Part shown: positions 34,384 to 43,120 of the stretch, piece after piece
Layout: each line of letters opens with the position of its first letter
Position numbering within the stretch: position 1 is the first letter of the stretch
Assembly (NCBI RefSeq): GCF_027533625.1
Contig: NZ_JAQAGZ010000018.1
Coordinates: 1-64,000, forward strand
Source: Paenibacillus gyeongsangnamensis
GTDB lineage: Bacteria > Bacillota > Bacilli > Paenibacillales > NBRC-103111
Direction: 5' to 3'
DNA: 64,000 nt
Position numbers and translations under genes: made by a program
Notes under the pieces: model-generated
Seen by the model: the letters and a program-made list of their open reading frames with translations, nothing else
The model's database searches: none
Told to the model about the DNA's origin: nothing

Positions 34384-35151
34384 ATGGAACTACCTGCACT
34401 CGATATGCTCCTATTTTTGATCGGCATGGGCTTTGTGGCCGGCTTCATCGACGCTTCCGTAGGCGGAGGAGGGCTAATCTCCGTTCCGGCGCTGCTGCTG
34501 ACCGGACTGCCGCCGAATATGGTGCTCGGCACGAACAAGCTCGGCGGCACGTTGTCTTCTTTGACAAGCACGGCATCCTTCCTCGCCTCCGGCAAGGTCA
34601 GCGGCAAGCTGGTCATCATCCTGTTCCCGCTCTCGTTCGTGGGCTCGGCGCTCGGAACCTATACCGTGCACCTGCTCCCGTCGGATTTTCTAAGGCCGAT
34701 CGTAGTCGGTCTCCTGATCGTCGTGCTGATCTACAGCCTCATGAAGAAGCAATGGGACGGTACCGGCGCGGGGGTCACCTTCAATTGGAGCCGCAAGCTG
34801 GCCGCAGGCGTATGCGCATTGGTACTCGGGTATTATGACGGCTTCTTCGGGCCGGGAACGGGCTCGTTCCTAATGTTCTTCTTCCTGCTGCTCGGCTTCG
34901 ACTTCGTCCGCGCCACCGCCAACGCAAAGGTGCTGAATCTGGCAAGCAATCTGGCGAGCCTGGGCTCGTTCTTCTTGTTTAAATCCGTAAACATCGGTTA
35001 CGGGCTCCCCATGGGCTTGTCCATGATCTTCGGCGCCTTGGCCGGGTCGCAATTTGCCATTCGCCGAGGCTCCCGTTACGTGAAACCGCTGTTCATCATC
35101 GTCACCACGGTGCTCATCGGCAAGCAGCTGTGGGATTTATGGCGCCCCTAA
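34384..35151 (+). CDS. TauE/SafE family transporter
   Basis: A 255-residue membrane protein with eight helices. The two internal repeats start with GFVAGFIDASVGGGGLISVP and GYYDGFFGPGTGSFLMFFF, the family hallmarks. It likely exports sulfite or a sulfo-compound. Its 3' end overlaps the convergent small gene by 15 bases. Confidence 0.9.
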   Translation: MELPALDMLLFLIGMGFVAGFIDASVGGGGLISVPALLLTGLPPNMVLGTNKLGGTLSSLTSTASFLASGKVSGKLVIILFPLSFVGSALGTYTVHLLPSDFLRPIVVGLLIVVLIYSLMKKQWDGTGAGVTFNWSRKLAAGVCALVLGYYDGFFGPGTGSFLMFFFLLLGFDFVRATANAKVLNLASNLASLGSFFLFKSVNIGYGLPMGLSMIFGALAGSQFAIRRGSRYVKPLFIIVTTVLIGKQLWDLWRP

Positions 35152-35421
35152 GCCCGGCGGCGCCGGCTTCGTCGGAATTTTCTTCGTCTGGTTGCTGCGC
35201 AGCTCCGCCTCGGGATCGTCTACGAGGTGCGGGTTGCCGACCGGACGAACATCCTCCCACAAGCATTCCACCCCAAGTCCTCCCGCATCCCCCGCATACA
35301 TCCGGCATCCGGCGCAGAACAGGCTCCGATGCTCCTTATCCAGCACAACCACCTTGTTGCGAAGACAACAATAAATGCGACCGCTGCTATCCGTACGATT
35401 GATATGTCTAACCTGCGGCAA
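35137..35421 (-). CDS. Small cysteine-containing protein, function unknown
   Basis: A 94-residue protein with two cysteine pairs: IYCCLRNKVVVLD and LFCAGCRMYAGDAGG, then VECLWEDVR. The cysteines suggest a zinc or redox site. The start is TTG at 35421 with AGGAGAGGG upstream. The last residues overlap the TauE gene in antisense, so the C-terminal tail may be poorly conserved. Confidence 0.6.
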   Translation of the reverse strand: MPQVRHINRTDSSGRIYCCLRNKVVVLDKEHRSLFCAGCRMYAGDAGGLGVECLWEDVRPVGNPHLVDDPEAELRSNQTKKIPTKPAPPGLGAP

Positions 35422-35562
35422 CTTTACCCTCTCCTTTCACAAGCTGCTTTTCCGAAGGTAATAACCATTATATATGCGCCGCTTCCGAGATATGTGAATT
35501 CCTTAAAGGAGCTTGTATACTTTGGTGCTCACCCGGATAACTTAACCGGATAAAGCAAGGGC

Positions 35563-35614
35563 TTGCGGTTAACGCATTCCGGATGTATAATGAAAGTTGC
35601 CTAACGATCGTTAG
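35563..35614 (+). promoter_or_regulatory. TetR gene promoter and palindromic operator
   Basis: TTGCGG (35563-35568), 17 bases, TATAAT (35586-35591), then a perfect palindrome CTAACGATCGTTAG at 35601-35614, extended by a further GTTAG. The palindrome covers the expected transcription start, so autorepression is likely. Confidence 0.75.
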
Positions 35615-35638
35615 TTAGGAAAAAAGGAGGCTTCCGCC

Positions 35639-36223
35639 ATGTCGGCGCAAACCATTAAAGCGGCAGCGCTTCGCCTGTTTGCAGGCAGCGGGTACGACGG
35701 CGTTCCCTTATCGGAAATCGCCAAGGAGGTCGGGATCAAGACCCCTTCCTTATATGCCCATTTCACAAGCAAGGACGACCTGTTCATGGCCGTTTTCGAG
35801 GATGTGCTTGCAGAGCACGCCGAACGGCTGGAAGACCTGATGCGCCGGCTCGAAGGACGCAGCGTGGAGGAGCGGCTGCATACGATTTTGCATGATACGT
35901 GCCATACGTATTTGCTGTCAGAGAACCATGTCACCTTCCTGAAACGCACGATGCTGTTCCCTCCGGCTGCACTGAAGGAGAAGCTGCTGGAGCGGTTCGA
36001 GGAATCGGAGAAACGGCTTAACGTACTGCTGAAGCAAATTTTTCAAGACGGCCTGCGCTCGGGTCATCTTAGAACGGCGGAATCGGCCGACGATTTGGTC
36101 ATGTCCTTCTATTGCTTGCTGGACGGCATGTTCATTCAGCAGTTTTATTACCGTCCGGACGACTGGGAGCACCGGCTGCAGACGGTTTGGAGAATTTACT
36201 GGCAAGGACTGGCCGCGAAATAA
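35639..36223 (+). CDS. TetR-family transcriptional regulator
   Basis: A 194-residue regulator. The N-terminal HTH is PLSEIAKEVGIKTPSLYAHF; the C-terminal all-helical ligand domain is of the TetR_C_33-like type. AAAGGAGG precedes the start. It probably represses itself and the membrane protein 50 bases downstream via CTAACGATCGTTAG. Confidence 0.92.
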   Translation: MSAQTIKAAALRLFAGSGYDGVPLSEIAKEVGIKTPSLYAHFTSKDDLFMAVFEDVLAEHAERLEDLMRRLEGRSVEERLHTILHDTCHTYLLSENHVTFLKRTMLFPPAALKEKLLERFEESEKRLNVLLKQIFQDGLRSGHLRTAESADDLVMSFYCLLDGMFIQQFYYRPDDWEHRLQTVWRIYWQGLAAK

Positions 36224-36273
36224 TAGGAAGTGCCATCTCAGGAGAGCTTCCGTGTAAAGGAGGCACAATCATC

Positions 36274-36612
36274 ATGATGCAAGCCATTATTCAATACAAA
36301 TGGGCTATTCTACTGGGCCTGGAGGTGCTCGCGTGGGCGTCCACGTTCTTTATGCTCTATGCCCGCTACCGGGCTCAATCCAATATCCTGTTCCGAATCG
36401 GGGCGGCGCTGACCGTGCTGACGGGGGTTATCCCTCAAGTGCTGCTGGGCATTGTCAACCTGGTCTCTTCGCAGACGCTCGACCTGTTCACCGCCATTAT
36501 TGTTCTCTTGATTCTGTACGGCGCCACGATCGGGCGGAAGCAAATCAAGAGGCTGGATAAGTGGGCCCAAACGAAATTTGCCAAGAGGGAGCAGCATCCC
36601 GGCAATGTGTAG
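36274..36612 (+). CDS. Small membrane protein in the TetR operon
   Basis: A 112-residue protein with three to four hydrophobic helices (WAILLGLEVLAWASTFFML; LTVLTGVIPQVLLGIVNLV; LFTAIIVLLILYGATI) and a basic C-terminus. ATG 36274 has AAAGGAGG. The family is not recognised. The position after TetR suggests it is the regulated target, perhaps involved in membrane stress or efflux (inference). Confidence 0.75.
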   Translation: MMQAIIQYKWAILLGLEVLAWASTFFMLYARYRAQSNILFRIGAALTVLTGVIPQVLLGIVNLVSSQTLDLFTAIIVLLILYGATIGRKQIKRLDKWAQTKFAKREQHPGNV

Positions 36613-36626
36613 GGCAGGCCAAGAAG

Positions 36627-36664
36627 AAAAGGCGAAGCCCGTGATAAGCGGGATTCGCCTTTTT
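36627..36664 (+). terminator. Terminator of the TetR operon
   Basis: AAAAGGCGAA-CCCG paired with CGGG-TTCGCCTTTTT, loop TGATAAG; strong T-run. Confidence 0.85.
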
Positions 36665-36803
36665 GGCAGTTCGCCAAATGTTATTTGCGGTCTCATGCTG
36701 CCTAGACAAGGGACCGGCCCCGCCGACAGGAAATCTTACGCCGTCCTGCGGACCGACGAGAACTGCTGAAGAATTGCCTGCCCGAGGACGGGGCTCCTGC
36801 CGG

Positions 36804-38660
36804 CTACTCCCCCGCTGCAGGAGTCTGCGCCGCCGCAGCGGCTTCCGCCTTGGCGAACTGCGTCCGGTACAGCCGCGCGTACAAGCCGTCCAGAGCGAGC
36901 AGCTCGAGGTGGTGCCCCGTCTCTGCGACGCGTCCGTTCTCGAGCACAACGATGCGGTCCGCGGATAAAATCGTCGACAGGCGGTGTGCGATGACGAGCG
37001 TCGTGCGGCCTTGCATCAGCTTGTCGAGCGCCGCCTGGACGTAAGCCTCCGACTCCGAGTCCAGGTGCGACGTCGCTTCGTCGAGAATGAGGATGCGCGG
37101 ATTTTTCAGAATCGCCCGCGCAATGGCAAGACGCTGCCGCTCTCCGCCGGAGAGCCGGTGGCCGCGTTCGCCCACCGTCGTATCATAGCCTTCCGGCAGC
37201 GCGGCGATGACGTCATGGATGTAAGCCTGCCGGCAAGCCTCCTCGATTTCCTCCCGTGAGGCGTCCTGCCTGGCGAAGCTCAGATTCTCCAGCACCGAGG
37301 CATGGAACAGGAACGACTCCTGTGTGACGAACGCCACCTGCCGCCGCAGACTCTCCAGCGTGATGCCGCGCAAATCGCGGCCGTCGACCGAAACGACCCC
37401 TTCGGTCGGATCGTACAAGCGGGCCAGCATCCCGATCAGCGTCGATTTGCCCGCGCCGCTAGGCCCGACAATGGCGACCATCTCGCCGGGCTCCGCCCGG
37501 AAGCTAACGCCGCGGAGCGCATACAGCCCCGGCTGGTACGCATAGCTGACATTGCGGTATTCCACAAGCCCTGCCGTCGTCGGGAGCGAAAGCGCTTGCG
37601 GCGCATCGGACACCTCCGGCTCCAGATCGGCGTACTCGAACAGCCGCTGAAATACGCCCAGCGCCGTGCCGACCTCGACATGCAGGTTAAGCAGTGTGCC
37701 TACCGGACCGTACAAACGGCCGAGATAAGCCGTAAACGCCACGATGCTTCCAAGACTCATCGAGCCTTCGATCACATTCCATCCGCCGTACAAATAAATG
37801 AGCGCCGTTCCCAGCGGTCCGAGCACGCCCAGCGCCATGCCATACCAACGACCTACCAGATTCAGCCGGAGCTCCAGGTCCATGACCCTCTGGTTGAGTC
37901 CCGTGAATTGCTTCTGCTGATAGGGCTCCTGTTGGAAAATCCGCGTCAGCAGCGCTCCCGATACGCCGAAGATTTCGCCGAGCTGCGCCGACATATCTCC
38001 GCGAACCCGCTGCGTCTCGCCCCGGAGCCGCTTGCGAACCTCGGATACTTTCCGTACCGGCAAAATAAACAGCGGCAAAATGATCGTCGATAGGATCGCC
38101 AGCCGCCAGTCCAGCCAGAAGAGAATCGCCACGCTCGTCAGAACGATGACCGATTGCGTCACGGCGGAAACGACGAGCGTCGTGACCACATTTTGCACCG
38201 CTTGCACGTCGCCTGTCAGGCGCTGAATGATTTCTCCGGACTTCGCGTCCGTGAAGAAGCTCATCGACTGCCGCTGCAGATTAGCGAACAGCGACTGCCG
38301 CAAATCCCGCATGACGCCCTGGGCTACCTTCGTATTCTCGTGATTCTGCCAGATGCCGAGCAGTCCGCTGATCACGGGCAGCGCCACCATGAGCACCACC
38401 AGGTACAGCAGCTGCGCTTTGTCCTTATTCGCGAGCGCCTTGTCAATGATTTCTTTCATGACCAAGGGCGGGAACAGCCCGATCACCGCACTCAGTAGCG
38501 CCAACAGAAGAATCGCGCCGAGCTGCCAGCGGTAGCCGTTAAACAACCGGTAAATCCGCTTCAGCGATACGTCTCCAAGCTTCGCTCTTCCTCTGGTTTG
38601 AAGCGCATGCCTGCCGCCTCCGCCGGAGCCTTCGCCCCAACGCATGCCTCCGTCTCTCAT
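36804..38660 (-). CDS. ABC exporter, fused permease and ATPase
   Basis: A 618-residue half-transporter of the MsbA/LmrA type. Six helices in residues about 45-330 (WQLGAILLLALLSAVIGLFP is the first), then the ATPase: Walker A GPSGAGKST, LSGGERQRLAIARAIL, ILDEATSHLDSES and the switch histidine in IAHRLST. The ATG overlaps the yyaC stop as ATGA. The ends are Ala-rich. Probably exports lipid or drug as a homodimer; the link to yyaC is positional only. Confidence 0.9.
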   Translation of the reverse strand: MRDGGMRWGEGSGGGGRHALQTRGRAKLGDVSLKRIYRLFNGYRWQLGAILLLALLSAVIGLFPPLVMKEIIDKALANKDKAQLLYLVVLMVALPVISGLLGIWQNHENTKVAQGVMRDLRQSLFANLQRQSMSFFTDAKSGEIIQRLTGDVQAVQNVVTTLVVSAVTQSVIVLTSVAILFWLDWRLAILSTIILPLFILPVRKVSEVRKRLRGETQRVRGDMSAQLGEIFGVSGALLTRIFQQEPYQQKQFTGLNQRVMDLELRLNLVGRWYGMALGVLGPLGTALIYLYGGWNVIEGSMSLGSIVAFTAYLGRLYGPVGTLLNLHVEVGTALGVFQRLFEYADLEPEVSDAPQALSLPTTAGLVEYRNVSYAYQPGLYALRGVSFRAEPGEMVAIVGPSGAGKSTLIGMLARLYDPTEGVVSVDGRDLRGITLESLRRQVAFVTQESFLFHASVLENLSFARQDASREEIEEACRQAYIHDVIAALPEGYDTTVGERGHRLSGGERQRLAIARAILKNPRILILDEATSHLDSESEAYVQAALDKLMQGRTTLVIAHRLSTILSADRIVVLENGRVAETGHHLELLALDGLYARLYRTQFAKAEAAAAAQTPAAGE

Positions 38661-39232
38661 TGCGCTTCTTCCCCCCGATCCCGATTCCGTTCGAGGCCGG
38701 CCGGCGCCTCTATAGGAAAGGCTCCGAGGATGGCTTCGACGATCTCGCGCGCCATCGTCATCACCCGATAGAGCGAGGTGCTCTGCAAAATCGCATACTT
38801 CTGCCCCGCGTCCACATTGACGATGGCGGCAATCGAGTAGTCTCCGACCTGCGGCAGCTGCTTGCCTACCGATTTCCCCGGCTCAAGCGGCCGGTTAGAT
38901 ACTTGATACCAGCCGAGAGAAGACGATTGGCCGAGGCACGCGTCAATGGCAATGACCCTTCGTCCGCCCGGCATCGTCAGCAGCCTCTCCCGCATATTGC
39001 TTGCATCGAACGGATAGGCCAGCGTTCCGATCACCTCCGGATACCCAGCTTCCTCCAGCATGGTGCCAACCAGCGGTCCGAGCGCATCGCCGGTGGAACG
39101 GTCCGTTCCGATGCACAGAAACAGCAGCTCCTCCGCCCGAACCCCTCCCTCCCGGATATGGCGAAGAAATTCCGGAAGCTCCGTTCCTTTGATTTTCTTG
39201 CGGTACAACGGCACCGGCTGACTTCCTGTCAT
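38657..39232 (-). CDS. yyaC: YyaC-type sporulation protein (GPR-like)
   Basis: A 191-residue protein. FLCIGTDRSTGDALGPLVG and IAIDACLGQ are the aspartate motifs of the YyaC family, structurally related to the germination and hydrogenase maturation peptidases; GWYQVSNRPLEPGKSVGKQL and GDYSIAAIVN follow. ATG 39232 with AAAGGGG is preferred over an extension to 39310. YyaC is a sporulation-associated protein, consistent with a spore-former. Confidence 0.88.
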   Translation of the reverse strand: MTGSQPVPLYRKKIKGTELPEFLRHIREGGVRAEELLFLCIGTDRSTGDALGPLVGTMLEEAGYPEVIGTLAYPFDASNMRERLLTMPGGRRVIAIDACLGQSSSLGWYQVSNRPLEPGKSVGKQLPQVGDYSIAAIVNVDAGQKYAILQSTSLYRVMTMAREIVEAILGAFPIEAPAGLERNRDRGEEAQ

Positions 39233-39380
39233 CCGTTCATCCCCTTTCCTCAGCCTAGCTTTCCCTCCATTGTAGCATACCGCCGGATTTGTTGTCTTTG
39301 CATACGGCATGCTATAATTTCAAATAAAGAACAGGCTGCGGCGACCGTCATTTTCGCTCATACGTAAGGGGGCTAGCCCG

Positions 39381-40571
39381 ATGCGCTTTATCGAGGTCTG
39401 GGCGCTGATATCGCTGACCTACTGGGTTCTCATGCTTGCCGATACACTTCGCGCCAGGCAGTGGATGCTGAAGCTGCCGGCTTCGGACCCGGGCAAGACG
39501 GACTCTGAACAACCGATTGTCTCCGTCATCATAGCGGCCAAGGAAGAAGAGGCTTCCATCGCCGATACCGTGAAGCATCTGCTGAACCAATCCTACCCCC
39601 GCGTGGAAATCATCGCCGTGAACGACCGGTCCAAGGACGCTACCGGACGCAAGCTGGACGAGCTCCGCCGCTGGTCCGAGGGCAAACGGGACATTCCGAT
39701 TCCGCTGCGCATCATTCATATTACTTCGCTCCCCTCCGGCTGGCTCGGCAAAAACCACGCGCTCTACCAAGGCTATCTTCAGGCGCGAGGCTCCTATCTG
39801 CTGTTCACCGATGCGGACATCCGCTTCGAGCCGGACACGATCAGGGACGCCGTGCAATATATGCAGCAGCAGCATGCGGATCACTTGACGCTGGCTCCGC
39901 GAATGATTTCCCGGGGCTTCTGGCTGAAGGCGTTCGTACAATTCTTCTTCTTCACCTTCAGCTTGTACGTCCGGCCTTGGCGGGCCAACGACGATTTCCA
40001 GCACAAGCACGGCATGGGCGTCGGCGCATTCAATATGCTGACTCGCCACGCTTACGAGCGAATCGGCACCCACCGGGCCATCGCCCTCCGTCCTGACGAC
40101 GATTTGCAGCTTGGCATGCTGGTGAAGCAGGCCCGGCTCCGCCAGCGTTTGGCTGCAGGCACCGACCACATTGCCGTAGAGTGGTATCCCTCTCTGCGGG
40201 AAGCGGTTCGCGGCCTCGAGAAGAACATGTTCTCCGGCTTCGGCTACCGGATCAGCGTCGCGCTTCTCGGTGCGGTCGGACTGCTCGGCTTATTCTTGTT
40301 CCCGGTCATCGGCATGCTGACGCTCGGAGGCTGGACCGCATGGGCCTTCGGCCTCTCGGCCGTGCTCCTGGAGACGGTTTACTTCTTACTGATCCGCTCG
40401 ATCCTGGGCCAGAGCGGCCGCGAGATCCTCGTTTTTCCGGCTACGGCCTGCCTGATGTGCTGGGTCGTCCTACGCTCGGTGTGGCTGACGCTTCGTCAAG
40501 GGGGCATCTACTGGCGCGGCACCTTTTATTCGTTGAAGGAGCTTAAACGGATGAAGCAGGCCTCTTCATAA
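39381..40571 (+). CDS. Glycosyltransferase family 2, membrane-bound
   Basis: A 396-residue protein: N-terminal anchor, GT2 domain with VSVIIAAKEEEASIADTV, AVNDRSKDATG and the FTDADIRFEP metal motif, then LRPDDDLQLG for the acceptor/base Asp, and three C-terminal helices. This layout matches CrtQ/HpnB-like membrane glycosyltransferases. It is the first gene on plus, divergent from yyaC, and stands alone. The sugar and acceptor are unknown. Confidence 0.88.
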   Translation: MRFIEVWALISLTYWVLMLADTLRARQWMLKLPASDPGKTDSEQPIVSVIIAAKEEEASIADTVKHLLNQSYPRVEIIAVNDRSKDATGRKLDELRRWSEGKRDIPIPLRIIHITSLPSGWLGKNHALYQGYLQARGSYLLFTDADIRFEPDTIRDAVQYMQQQHADHLTLAPRMISRGFWLKAFVQFFFFTFSLYVRPWRANDDFQHKHGMGVGAFNMLTRHAYERIGTHRAIALRPDDDLQLGMLVKQARLRQRLAAGTDHIAVEWYPSLREAVRGLEKNMFSGFGYRISVALLGAVGLLGLFLFPVIGMLTLGGWTAWAFGLSAVLLETVYFLLIRSILGQSGREILVFPATACLMCWVVLRSVWLTLRQGGIYWRGTFYSLKELKRMKQASS

Positions 40572-40665
40572 AACCTTAACACCGGAACGCGGGCGGATAA
40601 GTTACTATGATAGATAGAGAGACAAATTCGGCTATTCTTCGATCTTAAAGGGAGTGAAACGGGAA

Positions 40666-40764
40666 ATGAACTTTACCCAAAAGCAATGGAAATATGCGCT
40701 CACTAGCATGCTTCTTACGTTTTTCCTGATCGTTGCATATCAGGGCATGCAGATCTTTCATTAA
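40666..40764 (+). CDS. 32-residue single-pass membrane peptide
   Basis: ATG at 40666 with AAAGGGAG upstream encodes MNFTQKQWKYALTSMLLTFF followed by LIVAYQGMQIFH and a stop. A single hydrophobic helix is preceded by charged residues. The spacing and ribosome site look genuine, and a strong hairpin terminator lies 37 bases after the stop. Function unknown. Confidence 0.55.
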   Translation: MNFTQKQWKYALTSMLLTFFLIVAYQGMQIFH

Positions 40765-40800
40765 TATGCTGGCGGCCTTGCTCCGAAGGCCGCAGCAAGG

Positions 40801-41096
40801 CCAAGAAGACGAACACATTGGTGTTCGTCTTCTTGGTTTTTGCAGGCTGTAGAGAAACCAATGAAATAGAGAAATCTGCGTTGGTACCCCGGTGTGATAT
40901 CCCCCTCCGGCCGCTGTTGTTATCGGAAAATTTTCAATTGATACGCTTTGCAGCGGTCATTTTCCGATAACAAAGGCGGGCGCTATCGCTCCTACAGGGG
41001 ATACCCCACCTACCTTTTGCATTTTTCTGAATCTCCGGGTTTCTCTTCAATCTGGCAGGACCAAAGAAAACACATTGGTGTTCGTCTTCTTGGTCT
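40801..41096. repeat. Palindromic composite element (~300 bp)
   Basis: Outer: a perfect 16-base-arm hairpin CCAAGAAGACGAACAC/GTGTTCGTCTTCTTGG at 40801-40836; its right 26 bases recur at 41069-41094. Next: GAGAAACC (40852-40859) and GGTTTCTC-like sequence at 41038-41045. Then GGTGTGATATCCCC against GGGGATACCCCACC. Inner: TTGTTATCGGAAAAT (40917-40931) and ATTTTCCGATAACAA (40959-40973), 15-base perfect arms. The symmetry of the whole block suggests a MITE-like element; the hairpin also serves as terminator of the small peptide gene. Confidence 0.6.
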
Positions 41097-41106
41097 TTGG
41101 ACTCTG

Positions 41107-41979
41107 TTAAACTTCAGTTTCCGTTGCGAAGGACGGCTTCACCAAGGGGCAGCCCTCAGCCGACTCGGCCCCAGGCAAATATAGCGAGAGCTTACGCATG
41201 AAATAGCAGCTCTCGGGCAGATGGTGTTCCAGAAAGCGTAGCGTCGTTCGCGTCAGCACTTTCGCCTCCTGGTAACGGGCGATCACCCGCTGAACATAAT
41301 CGTAGAACTCCTTCACAAGAGTCAGCACCTCCCCGGCGAACTGCTGCTGAGCAGGAAAGCCCGACGGGGTAAAGCGTTCGTACGATTTCATCTCCCTGTT
41401 CTTCACCATCATCCCCTGGAACGCCTCCGCGTAAGCGTCCGCCTGCGCCGACAGCCTCAGCTCGACCGGGTCAAGCACATTGCGAAGCAGCACGGCATGG
41501 CCCAGCTGATCCTCCAGCCACAGGTCCAGCAGCGCCGTCAACGGCAGCTCCACCGGCCGTTCGCCGCGGCGGTAAAAGGACAGCAGTCTGAGGTATTCCT
41601 GATTCTCGTTCAAGGTGCCGTTGAAGTAGGTCGGCGTCAGGTTCACGTTCACGCAGTTCCACAGCCGCAGGCTCTGCATGCGTCCTTCCAGCCGGAAGTA
41701 GCCGGCTACGGCGGGATATACCGCCCCGCTCACTTCCTTCATCTCCGGAGAGCCCTCGGTCAGCCCCGGATCCAGAAGCTCCAGCCGCCTTACGGCTTCC
41801 CGGAAGGCACGGATGTAATCGGCAGCCTGCCGAATCCATTCCTGTTCCTGGGGCGCCAAATGGTCATGCAGGAAGATGGCGTGATCCTCCAGTACCTCCA
41901 GCCAGAACAGATGCTCTTCATATGGACTCAATTTCCCGTAACCTTTAGCCCTTGCCCCCATCGAATCCAACGCTTCCAT
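41107..41979 (-). CDS. DUF2935 protein, ferritin-like four-helix bundles
   Basis: A 290-residue helical protein. Two repeats each with EEHLFWLEVLEDHAIFLHDH and LWLEDQLGHAVLLRNVLDP supply the Glu/His metal ligands expected of DUF2935, a hemerythrin/ferritin-like fold. No ribosome site better than GGATTCG was found for the ATG at 41979. Role unknown; common in spore-formers. Confidence 0.85.
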   Translation of the reverse strand: MEALDSMGARAKGYGKLSPYEEHLFWLEVLEDHAIFLHDHLAPQEQEWIRQAADYIRAFREAVRRLELLDPGLTEGSPEMKEVSGAVYPAVAGYFRLEGRMQSLRLWNCVNVNLTPTYFNGTLNENQEYLRLLSFYRRGERPVELPLTALLDLWLEDQLGHAVLLRNVLDPVELRLSAQADAYAEAFQGMMVKNREMKSYERFTPSGFPAQQQFAGEVLTLVKEFYDYVQRVIARYQEAKVLTRTTLRFLEHHLPESCYFMRKLSLYLPGAESAEGCPLVKPSFATETEV

Positions 41980-42135
41980 ACGAATCCAGTCCTCCCCGGT
42001 GGACGTATGGAACCAATGTATGACAGCCTCGCCCGTTTCATGACAGGTAAGTCCGTCCCAGCTCCCGTGAAAACGGCCCCCGGCCGCGTATCGGCATTTA
42101 TCGATCCGCGGTCCGGCTGCGCCTATCCGGCATGC

Positions 42136-42453
42136 CTATCGGACTTGCTTCGGCTGCTGCGTGTTGGAGTCGACGACGTCGACGCTTTGCTGCATTTGCC
42201 CGAGCTGATCCTGAACCTGCGTCAGCTCCAGATGGTGATGGTCGTTATCCTTCGCATCCAGCTGACTCTGCGCCTTGTGCAGCGCATGCTGCGCCGCTTC
42301 CAGCTCCGCCAGCGCCGCTCTCAGCTGATTGGGATCGGATTGTACCTGCGCATGCCGCACGGCCATCTCCGCATCCTTGGCGATTTGCATCGCTTTCTCC
42401 GCATTGTCGATCACATGGCGCAGCGGCATTTGATGCTGATTTACTTCGGTCAT
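42136..42453 (-). CDS. Small coiled-coil protein, function unknown
   Basis: A 105-residue protein that is almost entirely helical, with Ala/Gln/Glu-rich heptads (NAEKAMQIAKDAEMAVRHAQ) and a DNDHHHLELTQVQDQLGQMQ stretch. ATG 42453 has GGGAG upstream; the extension to 42522 lacks a site. No family recognised. Confidence 0.7.
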   Translation of the reverse strand: MTEVNQHQMPLRHVIDNAEKAMQIAKDAEMAVRHAQVQSDPNQLRAALAELEAAQHALHKAQSQLDAKDNDHHHLELTQVQDQLGQMQQSVDVVDSNTQQPKQVR

Positions 42454-42560
42454 AGTCAAGCATCTCCCTTGTGCATTTCTTGGGATGGTTCCCAGCAATT
42501 CAATTCTTAAGATGCACAACAAAGGAACGCCTCATTCCTGCCGGCCGTGCCAAAATGAAA

Positions 42561-42584
42561 CGGACCCCGAAGCATCGGAGTCCG
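42561..42584 (-). terminator. Terminator of the thyA-folA operon
   Basis: CGGACCCCGA (42561-42570) and TCGGAGTCCG (42575-42584) with loop AGCA; on minus followed by TTTCATTTTG. It lies 10 bases after the folA stop. Confidence 0.8.
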
Positions 42585-42593
42585 TAAGACGGC

Positions 42594-43094
42594 TTATTTT
42601 CTCTCATACGTGACAAAGGTATAATCGTAAGGATTTTTTTCGTCCTTTACGCCCGGTTCACGCGATACCGCAATCCACTCGCCCGCATCGATCTCCGGGA
42701 AAAATACTTCCGCATCGAACGTATGGGCAATCTCCGTAACATACATCCGGTCCGCATAAGGAATTAGCAGCTTGAAAATTTCGGCTCCGCCGATCACGAA
42801 GAGCTCTTCGTCCCGGTGGGGTCCGGTCTGGCCGTACAGCTCGGCAGTCTCCTCCGGAGAATGAAGCACCTCGACGCCTTCGGCGGCAAAGCTTCTATCC
42901 CGTGTGAGCACTACGTTGTGCCGCTTCGGGAGCGGCTTGCCGATGGAATCGTACGTCTTGCGCCCCATCAGAATCGTATGGCCCGTTGTTTTCTTGCGGA
43001 AGTACGCCAGGTCGGCCGGCAAATGCCACGGCAGCCGGTTATTGGTCCCGATGCCCCGGGACTGGTCCATGGCAACGATATAGGAAATGGTCAT
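42594..43094 (-). CDS. folA: Dihydrofolate reductase
   Basis: A 166-residue DHFR reducing dihydrofolate to tetrahydrofolate with NADPH. The N-terminus MTISYIVAMDQSRGIGTNNR contains the cofactor loop, LPWHLPADLAYFR the substrate Asp region, ILMGRKTYDSIGKPLPKR and LFVIGGAEIFKLL the NADPH site. ATG 43094 is preferred over TTG 43100. It follows thyA by 26 bases and forms the usual thymidylate pair. Confidence 0.95.
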   Translation of the reverse strand: MTISYIVAMDQSRGIGTNNRLPWHLPADLAYFRKKTTGHTILMGRKTYDSIGKPLPKRHNVVLTRDRSFAAEGVEVLHSPEETAELYGQTGPHRDEELFVIGGAEIFKLLIPYADRMYVTEIAHTFDAEVFFPEIDAGEWIAVSREPGVKDEKNPYDYTFVTYERK

Positions 43095-43120
43095 CGGCAA
43101 TCGTCCTTTGGCTTTAGAAT

